51,500 nucleotides of DNA from an uncultured Flavobacterium sp. GTDB taxonomy: Bacteria > Bacteroidota > Bacteroidia > Flavobacteriales > Flavobacteriaceae. Of this stretch, positions 17,672 to 26,600 are shown piece after piece. Under the pieces are notes generated by a model. The model did not search any database, had not been told where the DNA came from, and saw only the letters and a program-made list of their open reading frames with translations. A program made the position numbers and the translations under genes. The DNA is taken from the NCBI GenBank assembly GCA_947626185.1, contig CANQRD010000005.1, positions 1 through 51,500 of the forward strand, written 5' to 3'. Each line of letters opens with the position of its first letter. Within the stretch, counting starts at the first letter, position 1.

Positions 17672-19573
17672 ATGACAAAGCGACCTATTGAATTACTTCA
17701 GCAATATTGGAAACATACTTCTTTTAGAGATTTACAGGAAGAGATAATTAAATCTGTTATAGATAGAAAAGACACTTTTGCGCTACTACCTACTGGAGGT
17801 GGTAAAAGTATTTGTTTTCAAATTCCTGCCTTAATAATGCCAGGTACTTGCCTTGTTGTTTCTCCATTAGTTGCGCTTATGCATGATCAGGTACACAATC
17901 TGAATCAGATGAATATAAAAGCTGCTGCCATTATTGGCGGAACTTCAACTGAAGAAATAGATGCTATTTTAGACAATTGTGCTTATGGTAATTATAAGTT
18001 ATTGTACTTATCTCCAGAACGACTAGAGCGAACTTGGCTGTTAGATAGAATAAAGAATTTAAACATTAATTTAATTGCTGTTGATGAAGCACATTGTATT
18101 TCACAATGGGGAAATGATTTTCGCCCATCTTACCTAAAAATAAATAAACTACGAGAAATTCTTCCTTCTGTACCAATTATTGCTTTAACAGGTTCTGCCA
18201 ATCAACGTATTATTGAAGATATTTGTTCCAATTTACAATTAGAAAATCCTTCTATTTTCAGAAAAAGTTTCTTACGAACAAATCTTGTATATGGTGTTTA
18301 TCAAGTAGAAAATAAAGAAGCTATTTTAGAGCGAATTTTACAAAAAAATCCATTTCCTTCTATCGTATACGTTCGCAATAGAAAAGAAACGCAAGTAATT
18401 GCAAATTCATTAAATCAGAAAGGGTTTAAAGCTGCATTTTTTCACGGAGGATTAAACGCTAAAGAGAAACAAAAAAAACTAGAAGATTGGATTGCAGAAA
18501 AAACGCCCATAATGGTTGCAACCAATGCTTTCGGAATGGGAATAGATAAAAAAAATGTACGCAATGTAGTTCACTTACAAATTCCTGAAAATATAGAAAA
18601 CTATTATCAAGAAGCAGGAAGAGCAGGAAGAGATGAACAAAAAGCTTTTGCATCAATTTTATTACTACCTAATGAGCCTAAACCATTAAGCGAATGGAAA
18701 AAAGACAACTTGTTCGACAAAGAGTTTCTAAAGGTTATTTACAGAAAGTTGAATAATTTTTTAAACATTGGTTATGGCGAAGGATACAATAGCACGCATA
18801 CACTAAATTTCAATCGTTTTTGCTTGCAATATAAATTCCCATACACACTCACTTATAATGCTTTGCAATTTTTAGATCGACAAGGAATAATTAAATTAAC
18901 ACCAAATAGCAGCAATAAAACGAAACTTGTATTTAATTGTTCTAGCAGCGAATTATTAGATTTTGTCTATGACAACCACCGACAAGAATCTGTGTTAATA
19001 CAACTTATTCGAAATTATCCAGGAATACACGAATATAGCACGCCAATCAATCTTGAATTGCTTAGTGAGCAAACTGACGAATCTATTGCCTTTATTCAGC
19101 AAACTTTAAATCACTGGCAAGAAGCAGAATTGTGTACTTATATTCCAGAAGATAGCGATTTGGAAATTGTTTTTAACGAAGCTTGGGAGGAAGACAAAAC
19201 TATTTACAGAACTTTTCATCATTTAGATCAACAAAATAATCTAAAACAAGAACAATATTCTGCCATGCTATTTTATGCAGAAAATACTGATATTTGTAAA
19301 AATAAAATCATCTTAAAATATTTCGATGAAAAATACGATCAAAACTGTGGCACTTGCTCTACCTGTTTACAGCAAAAAAAGAATAAAACCGTAAACAACT
19401 TACAAGATAATTTAGCAAAGATAATAGCAACGTTAAGTATTCAGCCAGCTGCTGCACATGAACTAATAACTATTTTAGACTTAGAAGCTTCAGAAATAAT
19501 ATTGGCGCTACAAATTCTATCAGAACAAAACAAAATTGAATTAAATAATAAAAATCAATATACTCTTACATAA
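17672..19573 (+). CDS. recQ: RecQ family ATP-dependent DNA helicase (short form)
   Basis: 633-aa 3'-5' DNA helicase of recombination and fork repair. Walker A TGGGKS is at 41-46, the Walker B DEAH box at 138-141 followed by CISQWGNDFRPSY, and helicase motif VI at QEAGRAGRDEQ. The RecQ zinc site is present (DICKNK...NCGTCSTC). After a winged-helix segment the protein stops; the HRDC domain of the longer RecQ proteins is missing. Many Flavobacteriaceae carry this shorter copy besides a longer RecQ. Its stop overlaps the fmt start (TAATG). Confidence 0.93.
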   Translation: MTKRPIELLQQYWKHTSFRDLQEEIIKSVIDRKDTFALLPTGGGKSICFQIPALIMPGTCLVVSPLVALMHDQVHNLNQMNIKAAAIIGGTSTEEIDAILDNCAYGNYKLLYLSPERLERTWLLDRIKNLNINLIAVDEAHCISQWGNDFRPSYLKINKLREILPSVPIIALTGSANQRIIEDICSNLQLENPSIFRKSFLRTNLVYGVYQVENKEAILERILQKNPFPSIVYVRNRKETQVIANSLNQKGFKAAFFHGGLNAKEKQKKLEDWIAEKTPIMVATNAFGMGIDKKNVRNVVHLQIPENIENYYQEAGRAGRDEQKAFASILLLPNEPKPLSEWKKDNLFDKEFLKVIYRKLNNFLNIGYGEGYNSTHTLNFNRFCLQYKFPYTLTYNALQFLDRQGIIKLTPNSSNKTKLVFNCSSSELLDFVYDNHRQESVLIQLIRNYPGIHEYSTPINLELLSEQTDESIAFIQQTLNHWQEAELCTYIPEDSDLEIVFNEAWEEDKTIYRTFHHLDQQNNLKQEQYSAMLFYAENTDICKNKIILKYFDEKYDQNCGTCSTCLQQKKNKTVNNLQDNLAKIIATLSIQPAAAHELITILDLEASEIILALQILSEQNKIELNNKNQYTLT

Positions 19574-20523
19574 TGAAAGATTTACGTATCATTTTTATGG
19601 GAACTCCTGACTTTGCCGTTGGGATTTTAGATGCTATGTATCAACATAATTATAATATTGTTGCTGTTATTACAGCACCAGATAAACCAGCAGGACGAGG
19701 ACAAAAACTAAAATATTCGGCGGTAAAAGAATATGCATTAAGTAAAAACTTACCTATTCTACAACCTACCAACTTAAAAGACGAAACATTTTTAGCAGAA
19801 TTAGCATCGTACAATGCTAATTTACAAGTTGTAGTTGCCTTTAGAATGTTACCCGCTGCTGTTTGGCAAATGCCTAAATTAGGCACTTTTAATCTACACG
19901 CATCTTTGTTACCAGATTACAGAGGAGCAGCTCCTATTAATTGGGCAATTATAAATGGAGAAACAAAAACAGGAGTAACCACCTTCTTTATTGATGAAAA
20001 AATTGATACAGGAGCAATTATAATGAAGAAAGAAACTACCATTGGAGAAAATGAAAATGCTGGAGAATTGCACGATAGATTAATGGTTCTTGGAGCAGAA
20101 GCTGTTGTAGAAACCTTGAAATTGATAGAAGAAAACAATGTAAATCTAGTAATTCAGCCTGCAGAAGATACAAAAACAGCTTACAAGCTAAACAAAGAAA
20201 ATTGTAAAATAAACTTCAACAAATCTGGAGTAGAAATTGTAAATTTAATCAAAGGACTTAGCCCCTATCCTGTAGCTTGGTGTAATATAAAAGACGAAAC
20301 GAATAATAATGAGTGGACTGCTAAAATATATGAAGCGTCATTTACACCATCAACTCATGAAAATTCAATCGGTCAATTAGTAACTACAAAAAAAACAATA
20401 CAAATATTTGTGAAAGACGGATTTATAACCGTTCATAAATTACAATTACCAGGAAAAAAAGCAATGTTTGCCCACGAAATTCTAAATGGGCAATCTTTTG
20501 ATGTGAATACATTTGCTTTTTAG
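19573..20523 (+). CDS. fmt: Methionyl-tRNA formyltransferase
   Basis: 316-aa enzyme that formylates initiator Met-tRNA with 10-formyl-tetrahydrofolate. N-terminal catalytic domain with FNLHASLLPDYRGAAPINW: Asn107, His109 and Asp145 (in DEKIDTG) correspond to the catalytic Asn106, His108 and Asp144 of E. coli Fmt. A C-terminal tRNA-binding domain follows from about residue 205. It overlaps recQ by one base, consistent with coupled translation; fmt usually neighbours def, which is not present here. Confidence 0.96.
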   Translation: MKDLRIIFMGTPDFAVGILDAMYQHNYNIVAVITAPDKPAGRGQKLKYSAVKEYALSKNLPILQPTNLKDETFLAELASYNANLQVVVAFRMLPAAVWQMPKLGTFNLHASLLPDYRGAAPINWAIINGETKTGVTTFFIDEKIDTGAIIMKKETTIGENENAGELHDRLMVLGAEAVVETLKLIEENNVNLVIQPAEDTKTAYKLNKENCKINFNKSGVEIVNLIKGLSPYPVAWCNIKDETNNNEWTAKIYEASFTPSTHENSIGQLVTTKKTIQIFVKDGFITVHKLQLPGKKAMFAHEILNGQSFDVNTFAF

Positions 20524-20607
20524 CTAGTTTTTTTAATAAACAGATACTTATTTACAACCAATAAATTATAAACCTCTAAGATTTATTGTTTTTTTTCCAT
20601 AAAAAAC

Positions 20608-20637
20608 TTGTATTATAAGTTTATAAGATTAAATTTG
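20608..20637 (+). promoter_or_regulatory. Promoter of the HU gene
   Basis: TTG (20608-20610), 19-nt spacer, TAAATTTG (20630-20637): a full match to the Bacteroidota promoter. Predicted leader of about 40 nt before ATG 20684. Confidence 0.8.
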
Positions 20638-20683
20638 TAAGTAAGAACTTTAATAGAGTTAACCATTTTTAAAAAAAATTATT

Positions 20684-20959
20684 ATGAACAAAACAGAATT
20701 AATTGATGCAATCGCAAAAGATGCAGAGATCAGTAAAGTTGCTGCAAAAAAAGCTTTAGAATCATTTTTATCTAACATCGAAGCTACATTAGCAAAAGGT
20801 GATAAAATTTCTTTAGTTGGATTTGGTTCTTGGTCAGTATCAGAAAGAGCAGCTAGAGAAGGTAGAAATCCACAAACTGGAAAAACTATTAATATTGCTG
20901 CTAAAAAAGTAGTTAAATTTAAAGCTGGTTCTGAATTAGAAGGAGCTGTAAATAAGTAA
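20684..20959 (+). CDS. HU family DNA-binding protein
   Basis: 91-aa nucleoid protein of the HU/IHF family. It has the N-terminal dimerisation helices (MNKTELIDAIAKDAEISKVA) and the DNA-embracing beta arm (SVSERAAREGRNPQTGKTI) with the RNPQTG tip, then KVVKFKAGSELEGAVN. The protein bends and compacts DNA as a dimer. It has a consensus promoter and a strong terminator, typical of a highly expressed single gene. HU and IHF subunits cannot be told apart with certainty; HU is more likely. Confidence 0.95.
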   Translation: MNKTELIDAIAKDAEISKVAAKKALESFLSNIEATLAKGDKISLVGFGSWSVSERAAREGRNPQTGKTINIAAKKVVKFKAGSELEGAVNK

Positions 20960-21007
20960 AATACTAACTTTACTTATGTAATTTACATATAGATATTAAA
21001 AGAACTT

Positions 21008-21042
21008 AAAAGTCTTATTACGATTGTAATAAGACTTTTTTA
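21008..21042 (+). terminator. Intrinsic terminator of the HU gene
   Basis: Perfect 14-bp stem AAAAGTCTTATTAC / GTAATAAGACTTTT with a GATT loop (21008-21021 / 21026-21039), then more T. Confidence 0.93.
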
Positions 21043-21054
21043 ATACCTTTTTTA

Positions 21055-21621
21055 ATGATTAATAAAACAGTGCAAAAAGGAGATTTTCTCGTTGCTTTAC
21101 CCTCAAGTATTTCTTTCGGAGATGATATTTTTAATAAATCTGTTATACTTGTTACAGAAAACACCACTGAAGGTCATATGGGTTTTGTTTTAAACAAATC
21201 AACAGGTTTGTTGTTTAGCGAATTAGTACCTCAAAGCTCAGGAGCTTTTACTATTTATAGCGGTGGCCCGGTAGAGAATGACACTTTATTTTGTATACAC
21301 AAATGTCCAGAACTAATTCCAGATAGTATACACATTATTAACGACATTTATTTAGGTGGCGATTTTACGGTTATTTTAGATCTTATTGAACAAGGACTTC
21401 TTAGTTCTATAGATATTCGCTTCTTTATGGGATATGCTGGATGGGGAGAATATCAACTAGAAAGTGAGATTATTAATAAAAACTGGGTTGTTACTAATAG
21501 TATTCATTTAGCGAGGTTATTTTCTATTAATACAGAAAATTATTGGAAAACAGCAATACAAAACCTAGGAGAAAAATATGCCATTTGGCTTAATACACCA
21601 GACAATCCAAATGACAATTAA
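21055..21621 (+). CDS. YqgE/AlgH family protein
   Basis: 188-aa cytoplasmic protein of the YqgE/AlgH family (UPF0301). Motifs: GDFLVALPSSISFGDDIFNK, HMGFVLNKSTGLLFSEL, YSGGPVENDTLFCIHK and RFFMGYAGWGEYQLE. The family is widespread and its members are linked to gene regulation or redox state in a few species, but the biochemical role is unclear. The ATG follows the HU terminator by only 13 bases, so transcription probably depends on readthrough or on a promoter hidden in the HU 3' region. Confidence 0.9.
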   Translation: MINKTVQKGDFLVALPSSISFGDDIFNKSVILVTENTTEGHMGFVLNKSTGLLFSELVPQSSGAFTIYSGGPVENDTLFCIHKCPELIPDSIHIINDIYLGGDFTVILDLIEQGLLSSIDIRFFMGYAGWGEYQLESEIINKNWVVTNSIHLARLFSINTENYWKTAIQNLGEKYAIWLNTPDNPNDN

Positions 21622-21636
21622 TAATACATTATAAAA

Positions 21637-21668
21637 AAAAGGCTATTTTAGGAAAAAACAGCCTTTTA
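21637..21668. terminator. Bidirectional terminator between yqgE and the class IV aminotransferase
   Basis: Stem AAAAGGCT / AGCCTTTT (21637-21644 / 21660-21667) with A- and T-runs on both sides, between convergent genes. Confidence 0.75.
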
Positions 21669-21671
21669 TAT

Positions 21672-22517
21672 TTAAATCAATCTTATTTTTACGTTTAACC
21701 TATTGATTAAATCTTTTGCTATAGCAGTAGTAAATGTCTTTTTTCTATATTTTGTAATTGGCTGAATACCTGTAATCACGTTAGTAAAAAATAATTCATC
21801 AGCTTTTTGCAATTCAAAAGATGAAATTGGTGCTTCTTCTAAAACAAAATCAGGGTGTTTCGTGATCAGTTCCATTATTTGCTTTCGCATCACTCCCTTA
21901 ATACATCCTTCTTCTAATGGAGGAGTTTTAATTACTTTTCCACTTACAATAAATAAATTTCCATTGATTGCTTCAATAACATTTTTCTTATCATTGATAA
22001 GTAAACAGTTTTGATAATCATTTTCTTGTGCAAAAATACTAGCTAACACATTAATTGAACGATTGGTTGTTTTTACAGTAGAAAGTAAATTAGCTGCTAC
22101 ATAAAAATCCTTGTAAAGTTCTACTTCATAACTATCATCATTGCTTTCGTAAACAGCCGATTGCAAAGCTTCTGCTGTAATTACAAAGCCAATATTTTTA
22201 TTTTCTGATGGAGTGTATTTTCCTTGTGCTTCTCTAAAAACTGTGAATCGCACACGAAATGCTGCTGATTTAATTTCTAAGCTTGAAACTAATTTACTAA
22301 TTTCCTCTTGAAAATACTCTAAGGTAAAATTCATCGGAATTTCCATACGCATAATTCTCATGGAAGACATCAATCTAAAATAATGATCTTCTGCAAATAA
22401 CACTTTATTATCTAAAACTCTTACAGTTTCAAATACAGCATCGCCATATAAAAATCCTCTATTATTTTCTATAGGTAGGTGGGTAGTATAAACAATGTTG
22501 CCGTTAACGTTAATCAT
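21672..22517 (-). CDS. Class IV aminotransferase (PabC/IlvE-like)
   Basis: 281-aa PLP enzyme of the fold-type IV group. The start NRGFLYGDAVFETVRV and the Lys of LSTVKTTNR (likely Schiff-base lysine), plus ELFFTNVITGIQPI near the C-terminus, match aminodeoxychorismate lyase-like proteins. PabC would make p-aminobenzoate for folate; branched-chain aminotransferase or D-amino-acid transaminase are alternatives that sequence alone does not rule out. A TATATTTG box on the minus strand at 22553-22546 gives a leader of about 25 nt. Confidence 0.82.
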   Translation of the reverse strand: MINVNGNIVYTTHLPIENNRGFLYGDAVFETVRVLDNKVLFAEDHYFRLMSSMRIMRMEIPMNFTLEYFQEEISKLVSSLEIKSAAFRVRFTVFREAQGKYTPSENKNIGFVITAEALQSAVYESNDDSYEVELYKDFYVAANLLSTVKTTNRSINVLASIFAQENDYQNCLLINDKKNVIEAINGNLFIVSGKVIKTPPLEEGCIKGVMRKQIMELITKHPDFVLEEAPISSFELQKADELFFTNVITGIQPITKYRKKTFTTAIAKDLINRLNVKIRLI

Positions 22518-22571
22518 AATTTACTTTGTGATTTACTATTAACGGCAAATATAATGTATATTTTAAAGAGA

Positions 22572-22958
22572 TTAGGCAGAACCTAACACTTGTTTTAAAT
22601 CACTAATTTGATTTTCCCACAATTGTTTTGACTCCTCTACCTCATTTGACTCAGCAAAATCAATAACAGTTAACGTTACATCTTTAGTTAATTCATCTCT
22701 TGTTATTTTTATTTCAAAATAATAATCCGTATCATCTCCATCTTCGTCCAACCATCTATATCTTACTCTTTCATCTGTTTTTCGAGTTACTACTCTAGCC
22801 TTTTCTACAGAATCGCCCCAAATAAACGAATACACTTCTCCTCTCGAGTTAACGTTATCAGCAAACCACTCGCTTAATCCAGAAGGATCTGACACATACT
22901 GATATAGTAACTGTGGTGATGAATTAATTGAGAATTCTATCTCGTATTTTTCTTTCAT
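22572..22958 (-). CDS. START-like domain protein
   Basis: 128-aa protein of the START/SRPBCC-like superfamily: a helix-grip fold inferred from the pattern EIEFSINSSPQLLYQYVSDP, LSEWFADNV, RYRWLDEDGDD and a C-terminal helix. Such proteins bind a hydrophobic ligand; no substrate is known. The frame runs upstream to 23030, but Met 22958 (MKEKYEIEFSIN) matches the family start. A TAAATTTG -7 box on the minus strand (23055-23048) gives a leader of about 80 nt and lies interleaved with the divergent tRNA promoter. Confidence 0.82.
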   Translation of the reverse strand: MKEKYEIEFSINSSPQLLYQYVSDPSGLSEWFADNVNSRGEVYSFIWGDSVEKARVVTRKTDERVRYRWLDEDGDDTDYYFEIKITRDELTKDVTLTVIDFAESNEVEESKQLWENQISDLKQVLGSA

Positions 22959-23037
22959 AGTTCTTTTAAAAAAGTTATATTTCTCGAATATAAACATATT
23001 TTTTAAATAAAAAAATGTTTTTTCCAACATAGAAAGC

Positions 23038-23067
23038 TTGTGTAATACAAATTTAATAGTACCTTTG
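23038..23067 (+). promoter_or_regulatory. Promoter of tRNA-Met
   Basis: TTG (23038-23040), 19-nt spacer, TACCTTTG (23060-23067). On the opposite strand TAAATTTG (23055-23048) sits within this spacer and would drive the START-like gene, so the two promoters overlap. Confidence 0.75.
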
Positions 23068-23105
23068 CAATCGCATTACAAAAGATAATAGCACAACTGA
23101 TAAAT

Positions 23106-23179
23106 GGCGAGGTAGCTCAGTCGGTTAGAGCGCAGGATTCATAACCCTGAGGTCACGGGTTCAACTCCCGTCTTCGCTA
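23106..23179 (+). tRNA. tRNA-Met (anticodon CAT)
   Basis: Complete cloverleaf: acceptor GGCGAGG / CTTCGCT (first pair G-T), T8 A9, D-arm GCTC...GAGC, anticodon arm CAGGA-TTCATAA-CCCTG with CAT at 23140-23142, T-arm ACGGG-TTCAACT-CCCGT and discriminator A. CCA is not encoded. The anticodon stem lacks the three G-C pairs of initiators, so it is elongator Met, or possibly Ile2 if the wobble C becomes lysidine. The closing A31-C39 is a mismatch. Confidence 0.95.
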
Positions 23180-23180
23180 C

Positions 23181-23219
23181 AAAAAAAATGACAAAATCAT
23201 TTGATTTTGTCATTTTTTA
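23181..23219 (+). terminator. Terminator of tRNA-Met
   Basis: Stem AATGACAAAATCA / TGATTTTGTCATT (23187-23199 / 23202-23214) followed by T; symmetrical A-run before. Confidence 0.85.
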
Positions 23220-23331
23220 TTTATTGAATTTATTGCTATTCTGACAACAAATTTCATAAGGGTTTTAATATAAATAGTTCAACAAATTTTTCTCTCAAAC
23301 TCCATTTTTTTGAATATACAAAATAAGTTTT

Positions 23332-23858
23332 TTAATATTCGTACATTTTAAATTTTTCTTGCATTTCTAAGCATTTTACACTTTTCAACTCTTCTCTTTT
23401 ATATTTAGCACGAAATAATGTTCTTAATGAATCTATATAGTTATCTAAATCATCACTATAATAAAAGTCAAAAGCCTTTCTAAATGTCATATGTCCTACT
23501 AAATTTGGATTATCCAATGACGTATATGGTCGATATGTTTTCTCTACCCATTTATTAAGTTTTCATAATTTTTATTTTTATAGGATTGATGATTATATGA
23601 ATAAAAATCAATTACTAAACAATATTCATGATAAAGTTCCATACTAGACATATCAAACAAATAATCTTCTAAAATTACTCCTTCTTCTTCTCTAATCTTA
23701 TCTAGAGACTTTTCATATAAATCAATAAAAGCATATTCTTTATGAAATGAAAGTATCTTTTCTATATTTTGCTTTTCTTTACTATATTTTTCTGGTCTAA
23801 GAGATATGCAATTAACACTTACTATTAATAGTAATACGTAAATAAGTATTTTATTCAT
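23332..23858 (-). pseudogene. Lipoprotein gene broken by a single frameshift
   Basis: Two frames read as one gene. The first (23858-23544, 104 aa) begins with a hydrophobic signal (MNKILIYVLLLIVSVNC) suggesting a lipoprotein and ends at a TAG. The second frame continues without a break as VEKTYRPYTSLDNPN... down to ...FKMYEY at 23332. The frames are both open only in a short window near 23560, in the run GAAAAC; one added A would read YEKLNKWVEKTYRPY and join them into about 175 aa. This is either a recent inactivating deletion in a poly-A run or a sequencing error. Family not recognised. The Asn before the presumed lipid Cys is unusual. Confidence 0.7.
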
Positions 23859-24043
23859 AACTAGTAAAATTGATTTAAATAATCATTTATGGTTATTGTA
23901 GTAGCTTGCGTTACTTTTTAATATACTTTTTCTCTACTTGAAGTGTAAATAGATTTAATCTTATCATTCTTAAAAAAGTTGCTATTAGTTAACAAAATAA
24001 TTTCATTTGCTATTATTAGATAGGCACAAAATATTATAGCAAC

Positions 24044-24073
24044 AAAAAAGCTATCATTTCTGATAGCTTTTTT
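24044..24073 (-). terminator. Terminator of the porin gene
   Basis: Stem AAAAAAGCTATCA / TGATAGCTTTTTT around a TTTC loop (24044-24056 / 24061-24073). It ends one base before the stop codon of the porin gene and is symmetrical. Confidence 0.9.
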
Positions 24074-24074
24074 G

Positions 24075-25298
24075 TTAAATACCTATTTCGAATTGAACTC
24101 TAAAATACATGTTATTTTTTGTTTGTCCTTGATGGAAACTTAATCGATCGTAAGTAACCTCAGCTTGTAATTTAAAAGCATGTTCCCAAATATACTTTGT
24201 AACACCTAGTGTAAATTCTTGTGTATTTGGTAAATTAAGTTCTGTATACAACTGATTTTTCATTTTTTGAGTAGAAATACGTCCTATTAATTCATAATTG
24301 CTAGGAAAAAGATAACTCAATTGATAATCCATTCCGTGACCAGCAAAAACATAATTTGATTTTCTATTTCCTAAATCATCAATAGTATAAGTTATAGCAT
24401 CACTCAAAGTACGATTCATATAAGAAACCATTCCCGCCCAACCATTGTATTTTAAAATTGCATCTACCATTGTAGAGTTAAAGCTTCTTGGCTGATATAA
24501 TTTAGTTCCCGTTTGTCCTTGAGAGTTTTCTGCATTATTATTGTGAGAAAATGTTGTAGCTAACATTAATCTAGGAGTAGCTTCTCGAGCTATATCTCCT
24601 TCAAAAAAAGCACCATTCTTTTTAAAACTACCTAATGGAAAAAGTTCTATTCTACCAGTTAAAGCATAACTATCACTTTCTTGCCCTTGAAAACCTCTTC
24701 CACGTCCTGTAGAAACGGCTGTTTTTATATTAAAACCAAACTTATCTTCTCTTTCGTGATGATAATAAGCCTGAATACCAAAATCTCTATCTAGATTAAA
24801 TCTTGCGTTATTAATAGATCTATCAGTTAATTGCAATGCACCAGAAGAATTAATTCGTTGTCTGTTACCAGGTAATTTAGTTTGTCCAAAAATAAAACTC
24901 CAATGTTCATTTGGTCGGTAAGTCATCGACGCATCTCTTATAATATTTACCGATTCACCTTCTACAGTTTTCCCCATGTCTTTTGGAGCAAACGACAATT
25001 GGACTGCATATAAAAACTTTGGATTACCTACATACCCGTCAAAACGAAGTCTTAAACGCCTAATTTCTCCTTCATAAGTAGTTTTTTCATCTTCCTTTTC
25101 ATAAACAGTAACTCTGTTTTGCATACGAAAACGTAGGTTTAATTGAAAGATACTGTCTGTTGAAGTAATACCTACTCCTTTTCCAAAGTTATAATAAGGA
25201 AGTTGAGCTAGTTTTATATCATTATTAGTGGTTTCAATTTTTTGTGACAGTGCAGTAATCGAAAATAATAATCCGATTAGTAAATAAGCCTTTTTCAT
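24075..25298 (-). CDS. OprO/OprP-like outer-membrane porin
   Basis: 407-aa protein with a signal peptide ending near ...SITALSQ. The body alternates hydrophobic and polar residues in short strands with aromatic girdles, and contains the segment LNLRFRMQNRVTVYE followed by RRLRLRFDGYVGNPKFLYAV, typical of the phosphate-selective porin O/P family; it ends with aromatic-rich MYFRVQFEIGI as expected for an outer-membrane barrel. Substrate not known; many such Bacteroidota proteins are annotated as phosphate porins without proof. The frame extends to 25376, but Met 25298 opens the signal peptide. A TATTTTTG box (25327-25320, minus strand) lies just upstream. Confidence 0.85.
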   Translation of the reverse strand: MKKAYLLIGLLFSITALSQKIETTNNDIKLAQLPYYNFGKGVGITSTDSIFQLNLRFRMQNRVTVYEKEDEKTTYEGEIRRLRLRFDGYVGNPKFLYAVQLSFAPKDMGKTVEGESVNIIRDASMTYRPNEHWSFIFGQTKLPGNRQRINSSGALQLTDRSINNARFNLDRDFGIQAYYHHEREDKFGFNIKTAVSTGRGRGFQGQESDSYALTGRIELFPLGSFKKNGAFFEGDIAREATPRLMLATTFSHNNNAENSQGQTGTKLYQPRSFNSTMVDAILKYNGWAGMVSYMNRTLSDAITYTIDDLGNRKSNYVFAGHGMDYQLSYLFPSNYELIGRISTQKMKNQLYTELNLPNTQEFTLGVTKYIWEHAFKLQAEVTYDRLSFHQGQTKNNMYFRVQFEIGI

Positions 25299-25319
25299 AG
25301 TTAAATATAGTTGTGTTCG

Positions 25320-25327
25320 CAAAAATA
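25320..25327 (-). promoter_or_regulatory. -7 box of the porin gene
   Basis: TATTTTTG on the minus strand matches TAnnTTTG; the -33 region is weak. It lies inside the 5' extension of the longest frame, supporting the start at 25298. Confidence 0.55.
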
Positions 25328-25402
25328 AGATTATTTTTGTAAATGCTTTATAATCTTTAGGAAATATAGAATTCATTTTTTTTTTAACTTAACTATTTAA
25401 AA

Positions 25403-26239
25403 ATGTCATACATAGGCTATCATTTTACTATTAGTCCTTTAAATCCAGGTACAGAAATTTTAATAGCAGAGCTAGGCGAAAAAGCCTTCGAAAGCTTTGA
25501 AGAAACAGAACTAGGTGTAAGTGCTTACGTACAAGAAGATTTATGGACAGAAGATATATTAGATGATATTTTTATTCTTCAATCAGACCAATTTACTGTT
25601 ACTTACAGAAAAGAAAAAATAGAACAAGTTAATTGGAACGAAGAATGGGAAAAGAACTTCGATCCTATAGATGTTGATGGTATTTGTTACATCAGAGCGC
25701 CATTTCATGCGCCAACGGAGGCTAAATATGATATTGTTATAGAACCTAAAATGAGTTTTGGCACAGGTCACCATGAAACCACTTATATGATGGTTTGTCA
25801 AATTCTAAATAATGATATGCAAAACAAAATTGTTTTGGATATGGGATGTGGTACTGCAATTTTAGCAATTTTGGCTGCAATGCGTGGTGCAAAACAGGTA
25901 GACGCAATAGATATTGATAATTGGTGTTACCTAAACTCTTTAGAAAATGTTACACGTAATAATTGCAACAATAGTGTAAATGTTTCTGAAGGAGATGCAT
26001 CAATTTTAACTAATCAGCCTAAATACGATGTTATTTTAGCAAATATCAATAGAAATATTCTACTAAATGACATGGATAAATATGTAGCTTGTATGAATGA
26101 TAATGCTGAAATTTATTTTAGTGGTTTTTACAATGAAGATATTACAAGTATAACAACTGCCGCAGAAAAATTAGGGTTGTTATTTGAAAACAAATTAGAA
26201 AGAAATAATTGGGTATCTTTAAAATTTAAAAAACAATAA
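25403..26239 (+). CDS. prmA: Ribosomal protein L11 methyltransferase
   Basis: 278-aa SAM-dependent methyltransferase that trimethylates L11. The N-terminal substrate-recognition domain is followed by the PrmA motif IEPKMSFGTGHHETT (113-127) and SAM-binding VLDMGCGTAILAI (144-156). The catalytic-loop motif here is LANINRNIL, a known variant. It is 27 bp upstream of clpS on the same strand and may be co-transcribed. The divergent porin gene lies on the left. Confidence 0.95.
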   Translation: MSYIGYHFTISPLNPGTEILIAELGEKAFESFEETELGVSAYVQEDLWTEDILDDIFILQSDQFTVTYRKEKIEQVNWNEEWEKNFDPIDVDGICYIRAPFHAPTEAKYDIVIEPKMSFGTGHHETTYMMVCQILNNDMQNKIVLDMGCGTAILAILAAMRGAKQVDAIDIDNWCYLNSLENVTRNNCNNSVNVSEGDASILTNQPKYDVILANINRNILLNDMDKYVACMNDNAEIYFSGFYNEDITSITTAAEKLGLLFENKLERNNWVSLKFKKQ

Positions 26240-26266
26240 CTGTTTTCTCTTAAATTTTTTATCATT

Positions 26267-26542
26267 ATGAGTACTAAAGAAATTGTTGAAGAAAAAATTG
26301 ACTTATCGGAATTACTGAGTGGGCAAAGTGAAATTATTTTATATAATGACGATGTAAATACTTTTGACCACGTAATTGAAACATTAATTAAGGTTTGTAA
26401 CCATACAGCAGAACAAGCCGAACAATGTGCTATTTTAGTCCATTACAAAGGAAAATGTACTGTAAAAACAGGTGAATTTAAAAAATTAAAGCCTCAGTGT
26501 CTTCAGCTTCTAGATGCTGGTTTGAGTGCTGAAATTATGTAA
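26267..26542 (+). CDS. clpS: ATP-dependent Clp protease adaptor ClpS
   Basis: 91-aa adaptor that delivers N-degron substrates to ClpA- or ClpC-type chaperones. The core IILYNDDVNTFDHVIETLI with the substrate-binding NDD and the helix AEQAEQCAILVHYKGKCTVKTG are intact; Met/His positions around the N-end pocket follow the family. It is probably expressed with prmA and ends at a strong terminator. Confidence 0.95.
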   Translation: MSTKEIVEEKIDLSELLSGQSEIILYNDDVNTFDHVIETLIKVCNHTAEQAEQCAILVHYKGKCTVKTGEFKKLKPQCLQLLDAGLSAEIM

Positions 26543-26543
26543 T

Positions 26544-26581
26544 AAAAAAAGAGACTGTTTAAGTATAGCAGTCTCTTTTTT
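26544..26581. terminator. Bidirectional terminator between clpS and rplS
   Basis: Stem AAAAAAGAGACTG / CAGTCTCTTTTTT (core 26551-26557 / 26569-26575) with an 11-nt loop, between convergent genes. Confidence 0.88.
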
Positions 26582-26600
26582 ATTTTTTTTAGAAAAAAGA

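Noticed and set aside
23545..23575. Programmed -1 frameshift in the split lipoprotein gene
   Set aside because: The region lacks a proper X-XXY-YYZ slippery heptamer and a downstream stem; a simple indel in the A-run is more economical.
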